This document shows positions 1 to 8,827 of a DNA stretch of 64,000 bases, one piece after another. A program made the translations under genes and the position numbers. Source of the DNA: Thalassotalea nanhaiensis (lineage in GTDB: Bacteria; Pseudomonadota; Gammaproteobacteria; Enterobacterales; Alteromonadaceae); contig NZ_CP134146.1 in the NCBI RefSeq assembly GCF_031583575.1, positions 2,418,001 to 2,482,000 of the forward strand, in the 5' to 3' direction. The notes below the pieces were generated by a model, which saw only the letters and a list, made by a program, of their open reading frames with translations, was not told the DNA's origin and ran no database searches. Every line of letters begins with the position of its first letter. Positions within the stretch are counted from its first letter, which is position 1.

Positions 1-897
1 CACGAAAAAGAATTTGCTGTGGCAAAAGCAGCTGAAAAAATGGGCACACTTTATAGCCTATCAACTATGGCGACTACCAGTATAGAAGATATTGGCGCGA
101 CAATTGATTCAGATAAAATGTTTCAAATCTACATTTTTAAAAACCGAGAACTAACTAAAGAATACGTAAAACGCGCGAAAGCTTCAGGTTATAAAGCGCT
201 TTGTTTGACTGTAGATACTGCGATTGCAGGCAATCGTGAACGTGATCATTATTACGGCATGGGGATACCACCGAAATTAACCCTGAAAAGTATGCTTAGT
301 TATATGACTCACTGGCAGTGGGCGTTTAACTTATTACGTAATAGTGACTTTAAACTTGCCAATGTATCTCATTGGGATACCAGTTTATCAAAAGGCACCA
401 TGGGGTTAATTCAATACGTAAACTCCCAATTTGATGCATCCGTTACTTGGGACGACGTTGCTTGGTTAGTCGAACAATGGGATGGACCTTTTGTCCTTAA
501 AGGCTCACAATCAGTACTGGATGCAAAAAAAGCTGTAGAGGCAGGTTGTAGTGCTATGATGGTGTCAAACCATGGTGGGCGTCAACTCGACTTTGCTCCT
601 GCGCCAATTGATTGTATCGCACCAATACGCGATGCGATTGGCGATTCACTTGAGTTGATTGTGGATGGCGGTGTCCGTAGGGGCTCAGATATTGTTAAAG
701 CACTCGCGCTTGGCGCTAATGCTTGCTCAATTGGCAGGCCATACCTTTACGGTTTGGCAGCTGGTGGTCAACAAGGCGTAGAAAAGGTCATCAGCATACT
801 TAGCAATGAAGTTAAACGCACTACAGCTTTGCTTGGCTGTAAATCAATAAGTGAAATTAATAAAGATCATTTAATTATTAATAATCAAATTAAATAA
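1..897 (+). CDS. FMN-dependent alpha-hydroxy-acid dehydrogenase (lactate dehydrogenase-like), 5' truncated by window
   Basis: This is the C-terminal ~298 residues of an L-lactate dehydrogenase / glycolate oxidase family flavoenzyme, which oxidises an L-2-hydroxy acid to the 2-oxo acid using FMN. The reading frame is open from base 1, so the true start lies upstream. The family barrel motifs are visible: LSTMATTSIEDI near the beginning, the catalytic-His segment SNHGGRQLD, and the FMN-phosphate segments VDGGVRRGSD and ALGANACSIGRP. A GntP-type permease follows 36 bp downstream and an SDR after that, so a small hydroxy-acid uptake and oxidation unit is plausible. The exact substrate (lactate, mandelate or another) cannot be read from the sequence. 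Confidence 0.88.
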   Translation, partial: HEKEFAVAKAAEKMGTLYSLSTMATTSIEDIGATIDSDKMFQIYIFKNRELTKEYVKRAKASGYKALCLTVDTAIAGNRERDHYYGMGIPPKLTLKSMLSYMTHWQWAFNLLRNSDFKLANVSHWDTSLSKGTMGLIQYVNSQFDASVTWDDVAWLVEQWDGPFVLKGSQSVLDAKKAVEAGCSAMMVSNHGGRQLDFAPAPIDCIAPIRDAIGDSLELIVDGGVRRGSDIVKALALGANACSIGRPYLYGLAAGGQQGVEKVISILSNEVKRTTALLGCKSISEINKDHLIINNQIK

Positions 898-933
898 CAG
901 TATTTATAACTAATAACAAAAAAGAGAAGTATT

Positions 934-2229
934 GTGGAAATCCTAGTGTTAATTCTTTCCTTGGCCTTATTAATATGGCTAACCATGCGTGGTGCTAACT
1001 TAATCGTCGTTGCACCATTTTGTGCGCTTATATTGGCTCATTTTAGTGGCTTTGATATTGGCACGGTCGAAGAGCATGGCTTTACCTTTATCTACATGAA
1101 AGGCTTTACCAGCTTTTTCGCTTCCTGGTTTTTAGTGTTTTTGCTTGGCAGCATTTTTGGCAAGTTAATGGAAGACTGTGGCGCGGCTGAGAAAGTATCA
1201 CACTACATTATGACCCATGTTGGTAGTGAGCGTGCTGCCGTTGCTGTTGTACTTGCCTGTGCGGTGTTAACCTATGGTGGAGTCAGTGTCTTTGTCGTGG
1301 CATTCACGTCCTACCCTATTGCGTTGAGTTTATTTAGAGAAGCAAATTTACCACGCCGATTTATTCCTGGTTGTTTAGCCTTTGGCTCAGCCACCTTTAC
1401 CATGACTTCAGCAGGTTCACCTGAGATCCAAAATTGGATCCCAATCAAGTATTTGCATACCTCGCCTTGGGCGGGTTGGGAAGTGAGTATTCCCGTTGCC
1501 ATTTTTATGGCATTTGCCGGTTTTATTTGGCTAAACAAAATGATCAGTACTGCCGTTGCTAATGGTGAAGTATTTGAACATCGAGATAATGATCCTCACC
1601 CAGATGAGCGAAATTTACCGTCGCTATTGCCTTCTTTATTACCACTGTTCTCTATTGTATTGATAAGCTTTCTTGCTCATGATGTTCTACGTCAAAATGC
1701 ACTAGTGTTAGCACTGTTAATTGGTTGTATATTGACCTACCTGTTAAATATGAGCCACTTTCAAAATACCGAAAAAGCGTTGCATGAAGGTGCATATAGC
1801 GCATTAATCGCTACCGGTAATACCTGTGCCGTTGTTGGTTTTGGCGCCGTGGCAAAAATGACTCCTGGCTTTGATATAGCCATGGACTTTGTGATGAATT
1901 TACCAGGCAGTGGTTTAGTCAGTGCTTCGGTAGCCATCATTATCATCGCGGGTATTACTGGCTCGGCATCAGGAGGCCAATCTATTGCATTACCAGAGCT
2001 AGCGCCACATTATTTGAACTCGGGAGTCGACGCTGGTGAATTACATCGCGTTGTTGCCATTAGCTCTGGCGCTTTAGATTCTCTACCGCACAATGGTTAT
2101 GTAGTGACTACCGTTAGAGCAATATGTGGCGAAAGCCATGCGTCTGCGTATGCTCCTATATTTGCATTAACGGTAATATTGCCAATAATTGGTACTGTTA
2201 TGGCGGTTACATTGTTTTCAATATTCTAA
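934..2229 (+). CDS. GntP-family permease
   Basis: A 431-residue polytopic inner-membrane protein that begins with GTG after an AAGAGAAG ribosome site. Long hydrophobic helices run along its whole length (about 12 or more segments), and the glycine/serine-rich re-entrant stretches (TSAGSPEIQNWIP, GITGSASGGQSIALPELAP, SSGALDSLPHNG) are typical of the GntP/citrate-proton symporter superfamily. Members import gluconate, hydroxybutyrate or related carboxylates with protons. Position right after the hydroxy-acid dehydrogenase suggests it imports that enzyme's substrate (inference). Family assignment is firm; the substrate is not known. Confidence 0.82.
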   Translation: MEILVLILSLALLIWLTMRGANLIVVAPFCALILAHFSGFDIGTVEEHGFTFIYMKGFTSFFASWFLVFLLGSIFGKLMEDCGAAEKVSHYIMTHVGSERAAVAVVLACAVLTYGGVSVFVVAFTSYPIALSLFREANLPRRFIPGCLAFGSATFTMTSAGSPEIQNWIPIKYLHTSPWAGWEVSIPVAIFMAFAGFIWLNKMISTAVANGEVFEHRDNDPHPDERNLPSLLPSLLPLFSIVLISFLAHDVLRQNALVLALLIGCILTYLLNMSHFQNTEKALHEGAYSALIATGNTCAVVGFGAVAKMTPGFDIAMDFVMNLPGSGLVSASVAIIIIAGITGSASGGQSIALPELAPHYLNSGVDAGELHRVVAISSGALDSLPHNGYVVTTVRAICGESHASAYAPIFALTVILPIIGTVMAVTLFSIF

Positions 2230-2256
2230 TGAACTTAATCTAAACAGCACTTGTTA

Positions 2257-2296
2257 GCACTATTTATTTAAAAACGGCACTATTTATTTAATAACG
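2257..2296. repeat. 20-bp tandem direct repeat, two units
   Basis: Two adjacent 20-bp units (2257-2276 and 2277-2296) begin gcactatttattta and differ at one base. A partial third unit (gcacta) follows. It lies between the GntP gene and the SDR gene. No function is evident. Confidence 0.75.
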
Positions 2297-2425
2297 GCAC
2301 TAAGCGTCATTTATTGCCGTACAAATGGCTATATTGACCAGTAAACGAGTAGTTAACACCAGAATAATTGCCGAAGTTAACACATTCTATACCGATAGAT
2401 ATTTATGATAAAGATAAGGAATAGC

Positions 2426-3178
2426 ATGAGTACACTAACCAATTTTTCTGGCAAAGTTGCCATAGTAACAGGTGCCGCCCAAGGTATTGGCGCGGCAGCG
2501 GTTAAAGCCTTTGCAGAAGTTGGCGTAGATCTGGTGATCACCGATATTTCAGACTCAGTCAAGAACCTAGCTAAACAAATAAGCACCGAATACAAGGTAA
2601 ATGTGGAAGCACTTGTTGCTGATATTTCCAAGCCTGAAACTGCGATCGAATTATCGAATATTGCGTTAGATAAATTTGGTCGATTAGACTTTGCCTTTAA
2701 CAACGCGGGTATTGGCGGCAAACCTGCTCATGTTAAAGATTTAGACAATGAACAATGGTTGAATGTTATTAACATTAACTTAAACTCAGTGTTTTACTGC
2801 ATTAAAGCACAAGTACCTTTAATGACTAAAAGCGGTGGCGGTGTAATCATCAATAACTCGTCAGTATGTGGTCTACGCCCTATTGACGGTTCAAGCATTG
2901 AATATACAGCCGCTAAACATGCCGTTGTTGGTTTAACCAAGCAAGTGGCAGTAAACCACGGCGCAGAGGGTATTCGCTGTAACGCTATTTGTCCTGGCTT
3001 TATCACAACACCGTTAACTGAAGATCAAGACACCGACTGGTTTTTAGCTCGTATTCCACAAAAACGCTTAGGCACAGCCGATGACATTGGCAAAATGGTC
3101 CGTTCTCTTTGTTCCGATGATTCAAGTTACGTGAATGGTGTAGCCTTACAAGTTGATGGTGGTTACCTGCAAACTTAA
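2426..3178 (+). CDS. SDR family NAD(P)-dependent oxidoreductase
   Basis: A 250-residue classical short-chain dehydrogenase. The cofactor motif TGAAQGIG (residues 15-22), NNAG (92-95), the catalytic serine in NNSSVCG (about 145) and Y160-x3-K164 are all present, followed by the usual CPGFITTPL segment and C-terminal VDGGY. The start at 2426 is chosen over an in-frame ATG at 2405 because AAGGA sits 5 bases before it. It probably reduces or oxidises a hydroxy/keto compound in the cytoplasm; members include 3-hydroxyacyl and 3-hydroxybutyrate dehydrogenases, but the substrate cannot be deduced. A strong terminator follows. Confidence 0.88.
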   Translation: MSTLTNFSGKVAIVTGAAQGIGAAAVKAFAEVGVDLVITDISDSVKNLAKQISTEYKVNVEALVADISKPETAIELSNIALDKFGRLDFAFNNAGIGGKPAHVKDLDNEQWLNVININLNSVFYCIKAQVPLMTKSGGGVIINNSSVCGLRPIDGSSIEYTAAKHAVVGLTKQVAVNHGAEGIRCNAICPGFITTPLTEDQDTDWFLARIPQKRLGTADDIGKMVRSLCSDDSSYVNGVALQVDGGYLQT

Positions 3179-3221
3179 CCTTTTCATTAAGCTGTTTAAT
3201 TCCATAACATTCAACTTTTAC

Positions 3222-3258
3222 AAAAAGACGGTCTTATTTAATAAGACCGTCTTTTTTT
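3222..3258 (+). terminator. Rho-independent terminator after SDR gene
   Basis: A perfect 16-bp stem (3222-3237 with 3241-3256) and a 3-base loop end in a T run. It is followed by the promoter region of the next gene. Confidence 0.9.
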
Positions 3259-3387
3259 GTGTTATTTACGGCAACTTCAGCATTTAGGCTATTGTATATA
3301 GCAGTCCAACACTATAGTTTGAGCACAGATAAGTAACATCGAGTTGCATATTGTTAATAAAAGAAAACATAGTCAGGTTAGCCGTTA

Positions 3388-4470
3388 ATGAATGAAAAAA
3401 ATTATAATGTAATGTCCATCACCCGTATTTCAGGTGCATTTATGGCCTATTTAATAGGTTCAGGATTCGCCACAGGTCAAGAAGGACTGCAGTTTTTTGT
3501 TAGCTTTGGGTTTAACGGTTTACTCGGCTGCCTTATTAGTTTGACGATATTAATTTATGCCTGTAATACGCTATTAAATGTTGGGTACAAGCACAACATT
3601 CGCAAAAACGAAGATGTTTTTGTTTATTTCTGCGGCAAATATATTGGTAAATTTTTAACTTGGTATACCATGACATTCATCGTCGCCGTTTATGCCATTA
3701 TGCTTTCTGGCACGGGAGCAACCTTGCAGCAATATTATGGCGTTCCCGGTTATGTAGGCGCTATTCTTATGGCCGTTTTATCAGGTGGTACTTTACTGCT
3801 TGGTCTTCGTAAGATAGTTAATATAATAGCAATGATAGGTCCTGTCATCGTTCTATTTACGGTAGTTATTTCAATATTAACCATCGTTGAAAACCCCACG
3901 GCAATAGTAAACGGCGCAGAAAAATCAGTTGAATTGGATATGTTAAAAGCCTCGCCAAACTGGGTTTTATCCGCTCTACTTTATGCTGGCTTAATGATCC
4001 CGGGTCTTGCAAGTTTCCTACCCGCAATAGGTGCCAATTCGAAACGCAGCAAAGACATTAAATATTCATCGTTATTTGGTCCAATATTATTTATTGGCTC
4101 ACTATTTTTACTAGCGTTAGCCCTTATGACTCAAATTGAACTGGTTAACGGTACGCAAATTCCGGTGATGGCGCTCGCCAACAGTGTGTTACCAATTTAC
4201 GCGTCTATTTTTGCGATTATTATCTTCTTCGGTATATTTACCACTGCAACACCACTGTTATGGACCGTATGCTCTCGCTTTGCAGAAGATAAAACCCCTA
4301 AATATAATGCGTTAGTCGTTGGCCTGGTGTTATTAGGTTTGCTCGGTGGTACCTTGTTGCCATTTGCACAACTGGTTAACTGGATTTACCCAAGTGTGGG
4401 TTATGCAGGTTTATTGTTTCTGGTATGTGCAATCTTTAAAGATATCCGAGTATACAAAGCAAACAAGTAA
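3388..4470 (+). CDS. YkvI-like membrane transporter
   Basis: A 360-residue polytopic membrane protein with about 10 hydrophobic helices. It opens with a helix carrying a broken segment, GSGFATGQEGLQFF, characteristic of the YkvI family (COG3949), which belongs to the LeuT/APC fold of cation-coupled transporters. A related gene lies at 58905-60059 with the corresponding segment GGAFGSGQEVVQFM. The neighbouring MFS gene on the opposite strand begins its stop codon at the base after this gene's stop. Substrate unknown. Confidence 0.78.
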   Translation: MNEKNYNVMSITRISGAFMAYLIGSGFATGQEGLQFFVSFGFNGLLGCLISLTILIYACNTLLNVGYKHNIRKNEDVFVYFCGKYIGKFLTWYTMTFIVAVYAIMLSGTGATLQQYYGVPGYVGAILMAVLSGGTLLLGLRKIVNIIAMIGPVIVLFTVVISILTIVENPTAIVNGAEKSVELDMLKASPNWVLSALLYAGLMIPGLASFLPAIGANSKRSKDIKYSSLFGPILFIGSLFLLALALMTQIELVNGTQIPVMALANSVLPIYASIFAIIIFFGIFTTATPLLWTVCSRFAEDKTPKYNALVVGLVLLGLLGGTLLPFAQLVNWIYPSVGYAGLLFLVCAIFKDIRVYKANK

Positions 4471-5775
4471 TTAATCTTGTTCGGTAATAGCTATTGCTGA
4501 ATTTTTTGCAAATACCATAAAGACGAAAAATGTTAGCAATGTAGTACTCGATAGTACATAGAATAAACCATTATACGAGTTTGTTTGATCGAGTATTTTT
4601 CCGACTAAAGTGATAATAAAAATACTTGCTAATGAGGCAACTCCAGCAACAAAACCATAAATAACATCAGCGTGTTTAGGAAACAATTCAGCGGCCAGTG
4701 GCACATAACCGGTAATACAAATACCAAGTCCGCTAAAAACCACCACGATTAACGCAATTGCCAAAGTAAGAGATGGCGTTAATGTTAATAAGTAAAACCC
4801 AGTGAAAATTAACAACATGCCGGTGCACGTCACCAACTTTCGAATAATAAGGCTCGCCATTCCTGAATGTAATAACCTATCGGCTACCAGACCAGTAACA
4901 GGAGCAATAACAGAGAGAACCAACCAAGGTAAAATAGAATACAAACCTGCCGTTGAAATTGATAAATCAAATGTATCTACAAAATAACTTGGTAACCAAC
5001 TGGCTAACGCAAATGCTATAGTCCCCATCACCATGCCAATCAGGTATAAAACCAAAACAGAGGGATGAAAAAGTAATGCCTTAAAGGGTATGCTGCGTTT
5101 TTTATTTTCAGATTCAATTGACGAAACATCTTGCTGAATTTTTTGCTGCTTGTTCGGCACTAATTTAAACCAAAAATACGCCCAAATTAAGCCTAGAACA
5201 CCAAAGATATAAAATACGGACTGCCAACCAAACCACATAATTAATGTGCCGGTGATCAATAATGAGAACACACTGCCGAATGCGGTAGACATATTCATTA
5301 AACCATAAGATCTTGATAGTTCGTCTTTTTTCATCCAATCATTTAGTAAACGGTAGGAACATGGAAATGCGGCGCCCTCCCCTAGTCCAAGTAAAATACG
5401 GGCTACAATCAATGCCGAAAAAGAAATACTCGCCGCTAACGGCGTGATCAGCGTAAACAATGACCAAAGCATAACGGCAATAGAAAATATTAAATAGGCG
5501 CCGAACCGGTTAGATAATAAACCACCAACAATCTGCATGACTAAATAGCCAATAAAAAAGCTTGATAACACGAAGCCTTTTTCAGTATCGGTCCAATTAA
5601 ATACTTGCTGCATTTCAATGGCTGCTACCGACACCATGACCCTATCGATGTAACAAATGAACAGTGCGATCAGCACTAAAGACAACACAGAATAGCGTTT
5701 ATGCCACTGCTTGCTTTGAAAAAAAATTCTTAACAACCTATATACCTTAATCGTTCTATAAATAAGAAAGTTCAA
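4471..5775 (-). CDS. MFS transporter (ACS/SLC17-like)
   Basis: A 434-residue major facilitator with 12 predicted helices. The first helix carries CYIDRVMVSVA, and the signature after helix 2-3 is GGLLSNRFGAYLI; GLGEGAAFPCSYRLLNDWM matches the anion:cation symporter (ACS) branch that moves organic acids such as galactonate or glucarate. The frame opens with TTG at 5775, which has no clear ribosome site. TTG at 5736, preceded by AAGG at good distance, is an alternative start that removes 13 residues. Its stop abuts the convergent YkvI gene with zero bases between. Substrate is not determined. Confidence 0.82.
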   Translation of the reverse strand: MNFLIYRTIKVYRLLRIFFQSKQWHKRYSVLSLVLIALFICYIDRVMVSVAAIEMQQVFNWTDTEKGFVLSSFFIGYLVMQIVGGLLSNRFGAYLIFSIAVMLWSLFTLITPLAASISFSALIVARILLGLGEGAAFPCSYRLLNDWMKKDELSRSYGLMNMSTAFGSVFSLLITGTLIMWFGWQSVFYIFGVLGLIWAYFWFKLVPNKQQKIQQDVSSIESENKKRSIPFKALLFHPSVLVLYLIGMVMGTIAFALASWLPSYFVDTFDLSISTAGLYSILPWLVLSVIAPVTGLVADRLLHSGMASLIIRKLVTCTGMLLIFTGFYLLTLTPSLTLAIALIVVVFSGLGICITGYVPLAAELFPKHADVIYGFVAGVASLASIFIITLVGKILDQTNSYNGLFYVLSSTTLLTFFVFMVFAKNSAIAITEQD

Positions 5776-5824
5776 TTAATAGAATAGCTTATATTTTTGA
5801 AATAAAAGGAAAGATGAAAAAAAA

Positions 5825-5868
5825 GGTCAGTTCCCTTTACACCAAAGTTGGCATAAAGGGAACTGACC
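5825..5868 (-). repeat. REP-like palindrome, also able to act as terminator
   Basis: A perfect 15-bp inverted repeat (5825-5839 with 5854-5868) encloses a 14-base loop and is flanked by A and T runs. Arms of the form ggtcag-ttccc/ggg-aactgacc resemble the intergenic palindromes mobilised by REP-associated tyrosine transposases in gammaproteobacteria (from memory of the family). On the minus strand it is followed by a T run, so it can terminate the thiolase operon. Confidence 0.6.
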
Positions 5869-5891
5869 CCTTTTAGAAGGTATAAGTTAAG

Positions 5892-7124
5892 TTATTTACT
5901 TAACACAGTTAATGCTAGTGCTGCTACATCGGTGCCTATAAAGCCACCACCGTTTTCAGCCAGTGCCAATTTTGCTCCTTTAACTTGCCTATCGCCTGCT
6001 TCACCACGCAGCTGCCAAACAAGTTCGGTAATTTGTGATGTACCGGTAGCGCCAATTGGGTGGCCTTTACGCATTAAGCCACCAGAAGTATTCACTGGGA
6101 TCTTGCCGCCAAGCTTGGTATGACCTTCTTCAATTAGCTTACCACCTTCGCCTTGTGGACAAAGACCTAGGTATTCGTAATACATAATTTCAGAAATAGC
6201 TGAGGCATCATGCAGTTCAACAACATCTAAGTCAGTTGGTGAAATACCGGTAGTGTTATAGATTTTTTCAGCGCCTACTTTAGGGCATTCCAAACCTGAA
6301 TCAGCAGCGTAATCGTAACCACTTGAAAGCTCTGATGCTTCTACTTTCACCATTCGGCTCATGCCTAGTTCTTTGGCTTTCTTCTCACTCACAATAATGG
6401 TTGCAGAGGCACCATCACCTATTGGTGAGCACATTGGCAGTGTTAATGGGTAAACCACTTCGCGAGAATTTAATACATCGTCAACGGTGATCACATTTCG
6501 ATATTGTGCATATGGGTTCATGCTGCCGTGATAAGAGTTTTTCGCTGACACCGCCGCAAGTTGTTCACGAGTAGTACCATATTTTTGCATATGATCCAGC
6601 GCCCAAGAAACATAGATATCAATAAATACACTGCGGTTAGTGCCTGCACCTTCATCAACAGGCATGCCTAAAGCCTTCAGCTTTTCACCGACTTGGGCAA
6701 GCATCTCATCGTTTTTCTCAATATCAATACCGCCAGAGAATACGCCAAAGGTTTTCAATTTATCTTTATGGAATAACTTTTCAACACCAAAAGCTAAAAC
6801 GATATCGTAAGCGCCCATTGTTACCATAGAGCAAGCTTGTTGAAAGGCTGTAGCAGAGGATGCACAAGCATTTTCAATGTTTATAACCGGAATTTTTCCT
6901 ATGCCCATATCGCGCAAAATTACTTGCCCCGGCACACAGGTTTGGCCTTGTAATACACCAGCACCAACATTGCCACAATAGGCTGCGTTAAGCTCTTCTT
7001 TACTTATACCTGCATCTTCTAACGCGATATTTATTGCTTCGCTGGCAAGTGACTTTAACGAACGATCCAGATGCTTACCGAACTTAGTCATGCCAACACC
7101 GGCTATATATGCATTTTGTTTCAT
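5892..7124 (-). CDS. Thiolase family protein (SCP-x / acetyl-CoA acetyltransferase-like)
   Basis: A 410-residue cytoplasmic thiolase of the lipid-transfer-protein/SCP-x branch. The nucleophilic Cys87 lies in IENACASSATAF, and the catalytic His lies in MRKGHPIGATG; the HDASAISE segment is also typical. The C-terminal Cys of classical degradative thiolases is replaced by an NGGGF loop, as is usual in this branch. AGGA precedes the ATG. The acyl-CoA ligase gene ends only 8 bp upstream, so the pair is co-transcribed. It probably cleaves or condenses a CoA-activated intermediate; the natural substrate is unknown. Confidence 0.85.
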   Translation of the reverse strand: MKQNAYIAGVGMTKFGKHLDRSLKSLASEAINIALEDAGISKEELNAAYCGNVGAGVLQGQTCVPGQVILRDMGIGKIPVINIENACASSATAFQQACSMVTMGAYDIVLAFGVEKLFHKDKLKTFGVFSGGIDIEKNDEMLAQVGEKLKALGMPVDEGAGTNRSVFIDIYVSWALDHMQKYGTTREQLAAVSAKNSYHGSMNPYAQYRNVITVDDVLNSREVVYPLTLPMCSPIGDGASATIIVSEKKAKELGMSRMVKVEASELSSGYDYAADSGLECPKVGAEKIYNTTGISPTDLDVVELHDASAISEIMYYEYLGLCPQGEGGKLIEEGHTKLGGKIPVNTSGGLMRKGHPIGATGTSQITELVWQLRGEAGDRQVKGAKLALAENGGGFIGTDVAALALTVLSK

Positions 7125-7132
7125 GTTTATTC

Positions 7133-8686
7133 CTAATTAACGGCGCGGTCTTTACCTGACCAGTACGTCTTACGAAGTTCTGCTTTCATCACTTTGCCAT
7201 TTGGTGAACGTGGTAAATCATCAATAAAGTCAACTGTTTTAGGGGCTTTAACAGAGCCTAGTTTTGCTTTAACAGCTGCAATAACGTCTTCATCTGTTGT
7301 TGTTTGGCCAGGCTTTAATTGCACAACAGCTTTTACTGATTCACCCCATTTTTCATCAGGAACACCAATTACTGAACATTCTTGTACAGCTGGATTTTCA
7401 GAGATCACTTGCTCAACTTCGTTCGGGTAAACGTTAAAGCCACCGGTAATAATTAAATCTTTGCTTCTATCTACAATTTTAATGTAGCCATCGTCGCTCA
7501 TTACACCAACATCACCAGTCCATAACCAACCGTTTTTATGGGCTTCACTAGTCGCTTCTGGGTTATCTAAATAACCTAATGTGACTAAACGACCTTTGAC
7601 ACAAATTTCACCTGCTTCACCACGAGGTACTTCTAAGCCGTCTTCACCTAAAATTTTAACCATATTAAGACCAGCAGGACGACCAATACCCGCTAAACGG
7701 TCTTCGTTGATATTGCCATCTTTGTCCATGTAATCCCATGGCGCTTTTAATGTGATTGCTGCTGGAGCTTCAGTTTGACCATAAGCTTCGGTCATACAAG
7801 GACCGAAAACCTTACAAGCTTCTTTTAATTTTTCAACCGACGTAGGTGCAGCACCTACAACAAAGTGTTGCAAGGAAGAGTAGTCATAATTCGAAATTTC
7901 TTCGTGCGCCAACATCATATACATAACGGTTGGTGGTAAAAATAAGTGAGTGACTTTATGCTCGCTGATGTCTTGCATAATTGATAATGGGTCAACATGC
8001 TTAGTGATTACGTTTGTACCACCGCGCATAAAATGTAAGCACCCCATAATACCTGCAGAGTGTGTCATAGGCGCAACAACTAAGTGCACACTATTTTCTT
8101 CAAACTTAAAGTGGGTAAACCAGTTAATCGCAAACGTTTCAAGCGCTTCATGATTCATCAGCACACCTTTCGACTTACCCGTTGTACCGCCTGTTGGGAA
8201 AATGGCAGCAAGCTCATTATCAACCTGCTCACCAATTTGGTGAAAATCACTATGACCCGCACAAAAATCGGCAAGAGAAACACCTGTTTCCCCGTCACCA
8301 GTAATACACACAAACGCCTTAATACTAGGTACTTGTTCTGCAATCGCTTTAACTTCTGCGTTAAAGCATGCATCGTAAAACATGATGTCCATGTTAAAAC
8401 GATCTGATAAATCTACATTAACTTCTACGCTATTACGTGGGTTAATCGGTAACCAAATTCCTTCGGCGCGCATAAGGCCCAATAGAGATAGCCATGCATC
8501 ATTTGAATTGGGGGCATAAACACCTATGTGTGCCCCTTTGGCAAAACCGTTACCGTGAATAGCCGCAGCTATTTTGTGGATATCTTTATCCGCTTCGCCA
8601 TAGGTGTACTTACTTGTGTTATCTACAAACGCTTGATTGTCTGCGTGATAGGCAACGCCTTGATCCCAAAAATCGATAATACGCAT
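7133..8686 (-). CDS. AMP-dependent acyl-CoA synthetase/ligase
   Basis: A 517-residue ANL-superfamily enzyme that activates a carboxylic acid to its CoA thioester via an acyl-adenylate. The P-loop reads FPTGGTTGKSKG (a GG instead of the usual SG), followed by AYGQTEAP and the hinge segment ITGGFNVYPNEVE. The C-terminal catalytic-lysine segment PRSPNGKVMK is intact. AAGGA precedes the ATG. It is transcribed with the thiolase and lies near a saccharopine-dehydrogenase-like gene and a divergent AraC regulator, which suggests catabolism of a fatty, terpenoid or aromatic acid (inference). Confidence 0.87.
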   Translation of the reverse strand: MRIIDFWDQGVAYHADNQAFVDNTSKYTYGEADKDIHKIAAAIHGNGFAKGAHIGVYAPNSNDAWLSLLGLMRAEGIWLPINPRNSVEVNVDLSDRFNMDIMFYDACFNAEVKAIAEQVPSIKAFVCITGDGETGVSLADFCAGHSDFHQIGEQVDNELAAIFPTGGTTGKSKGVLMNHEALETFAINWFTHFKFEENSVHLVVAPMTHSAGIMGCLHFMRGGTNVITKHVDPLSIMQDISEHKVTHLFLPPTVMYMMLAHEEISNYDYSSLQHFVVGAAPTSVEKLKEACKVFGPCMTEAYGQTEAPAAITLKAPWDYMDKDGNINEDRLAGIGRPAGLNMVKILGEDGLEVPRGEAGEICVKGRLVTLGYLDNPEATSEAHKNGWLWTGDVGVMSDDGYIKIVDRSKDLIITGGFNVYPNEVEQVISENPAVQECSVIGVPDEKWGESVKAVVQLKPGQTTTDEDVIAAVKAKLGSVKAPKTVDFIDDLPRSPNGKVMKAELRKTYWSGKDRAVN

Positions 8687-8788
8687 GAATACGTCCTTTT
8701 TGTTTATATTATTTACTATTTTCTAATTAATTGTTGTTTTTCAACGACTAATGACAAAATACTAATTTGCTGTGGTTAATAAAAATAA

Positions 8789-8806
8789 GGCGCCAAAACA
8801 GGCGCC
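8789..8806 (-). terminator. Terminator after the saccharopine-dehydrogenase-like gene
   Basis: A GGCGCC stem with a six-base loop, followed on the minus strand by TTATTTTTATT, just beyond the stop at 8828. Confidence 0.7.
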
Positions 8807-8827
8807 AAATCATTTTATAAACTGTTG

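Noticed and set aside
4465-4476. Possible terminator between the convergent YkvI and MFS genes
   Set aside because: The stops abut with no intervening bases and no hairpin is visible at the junction.
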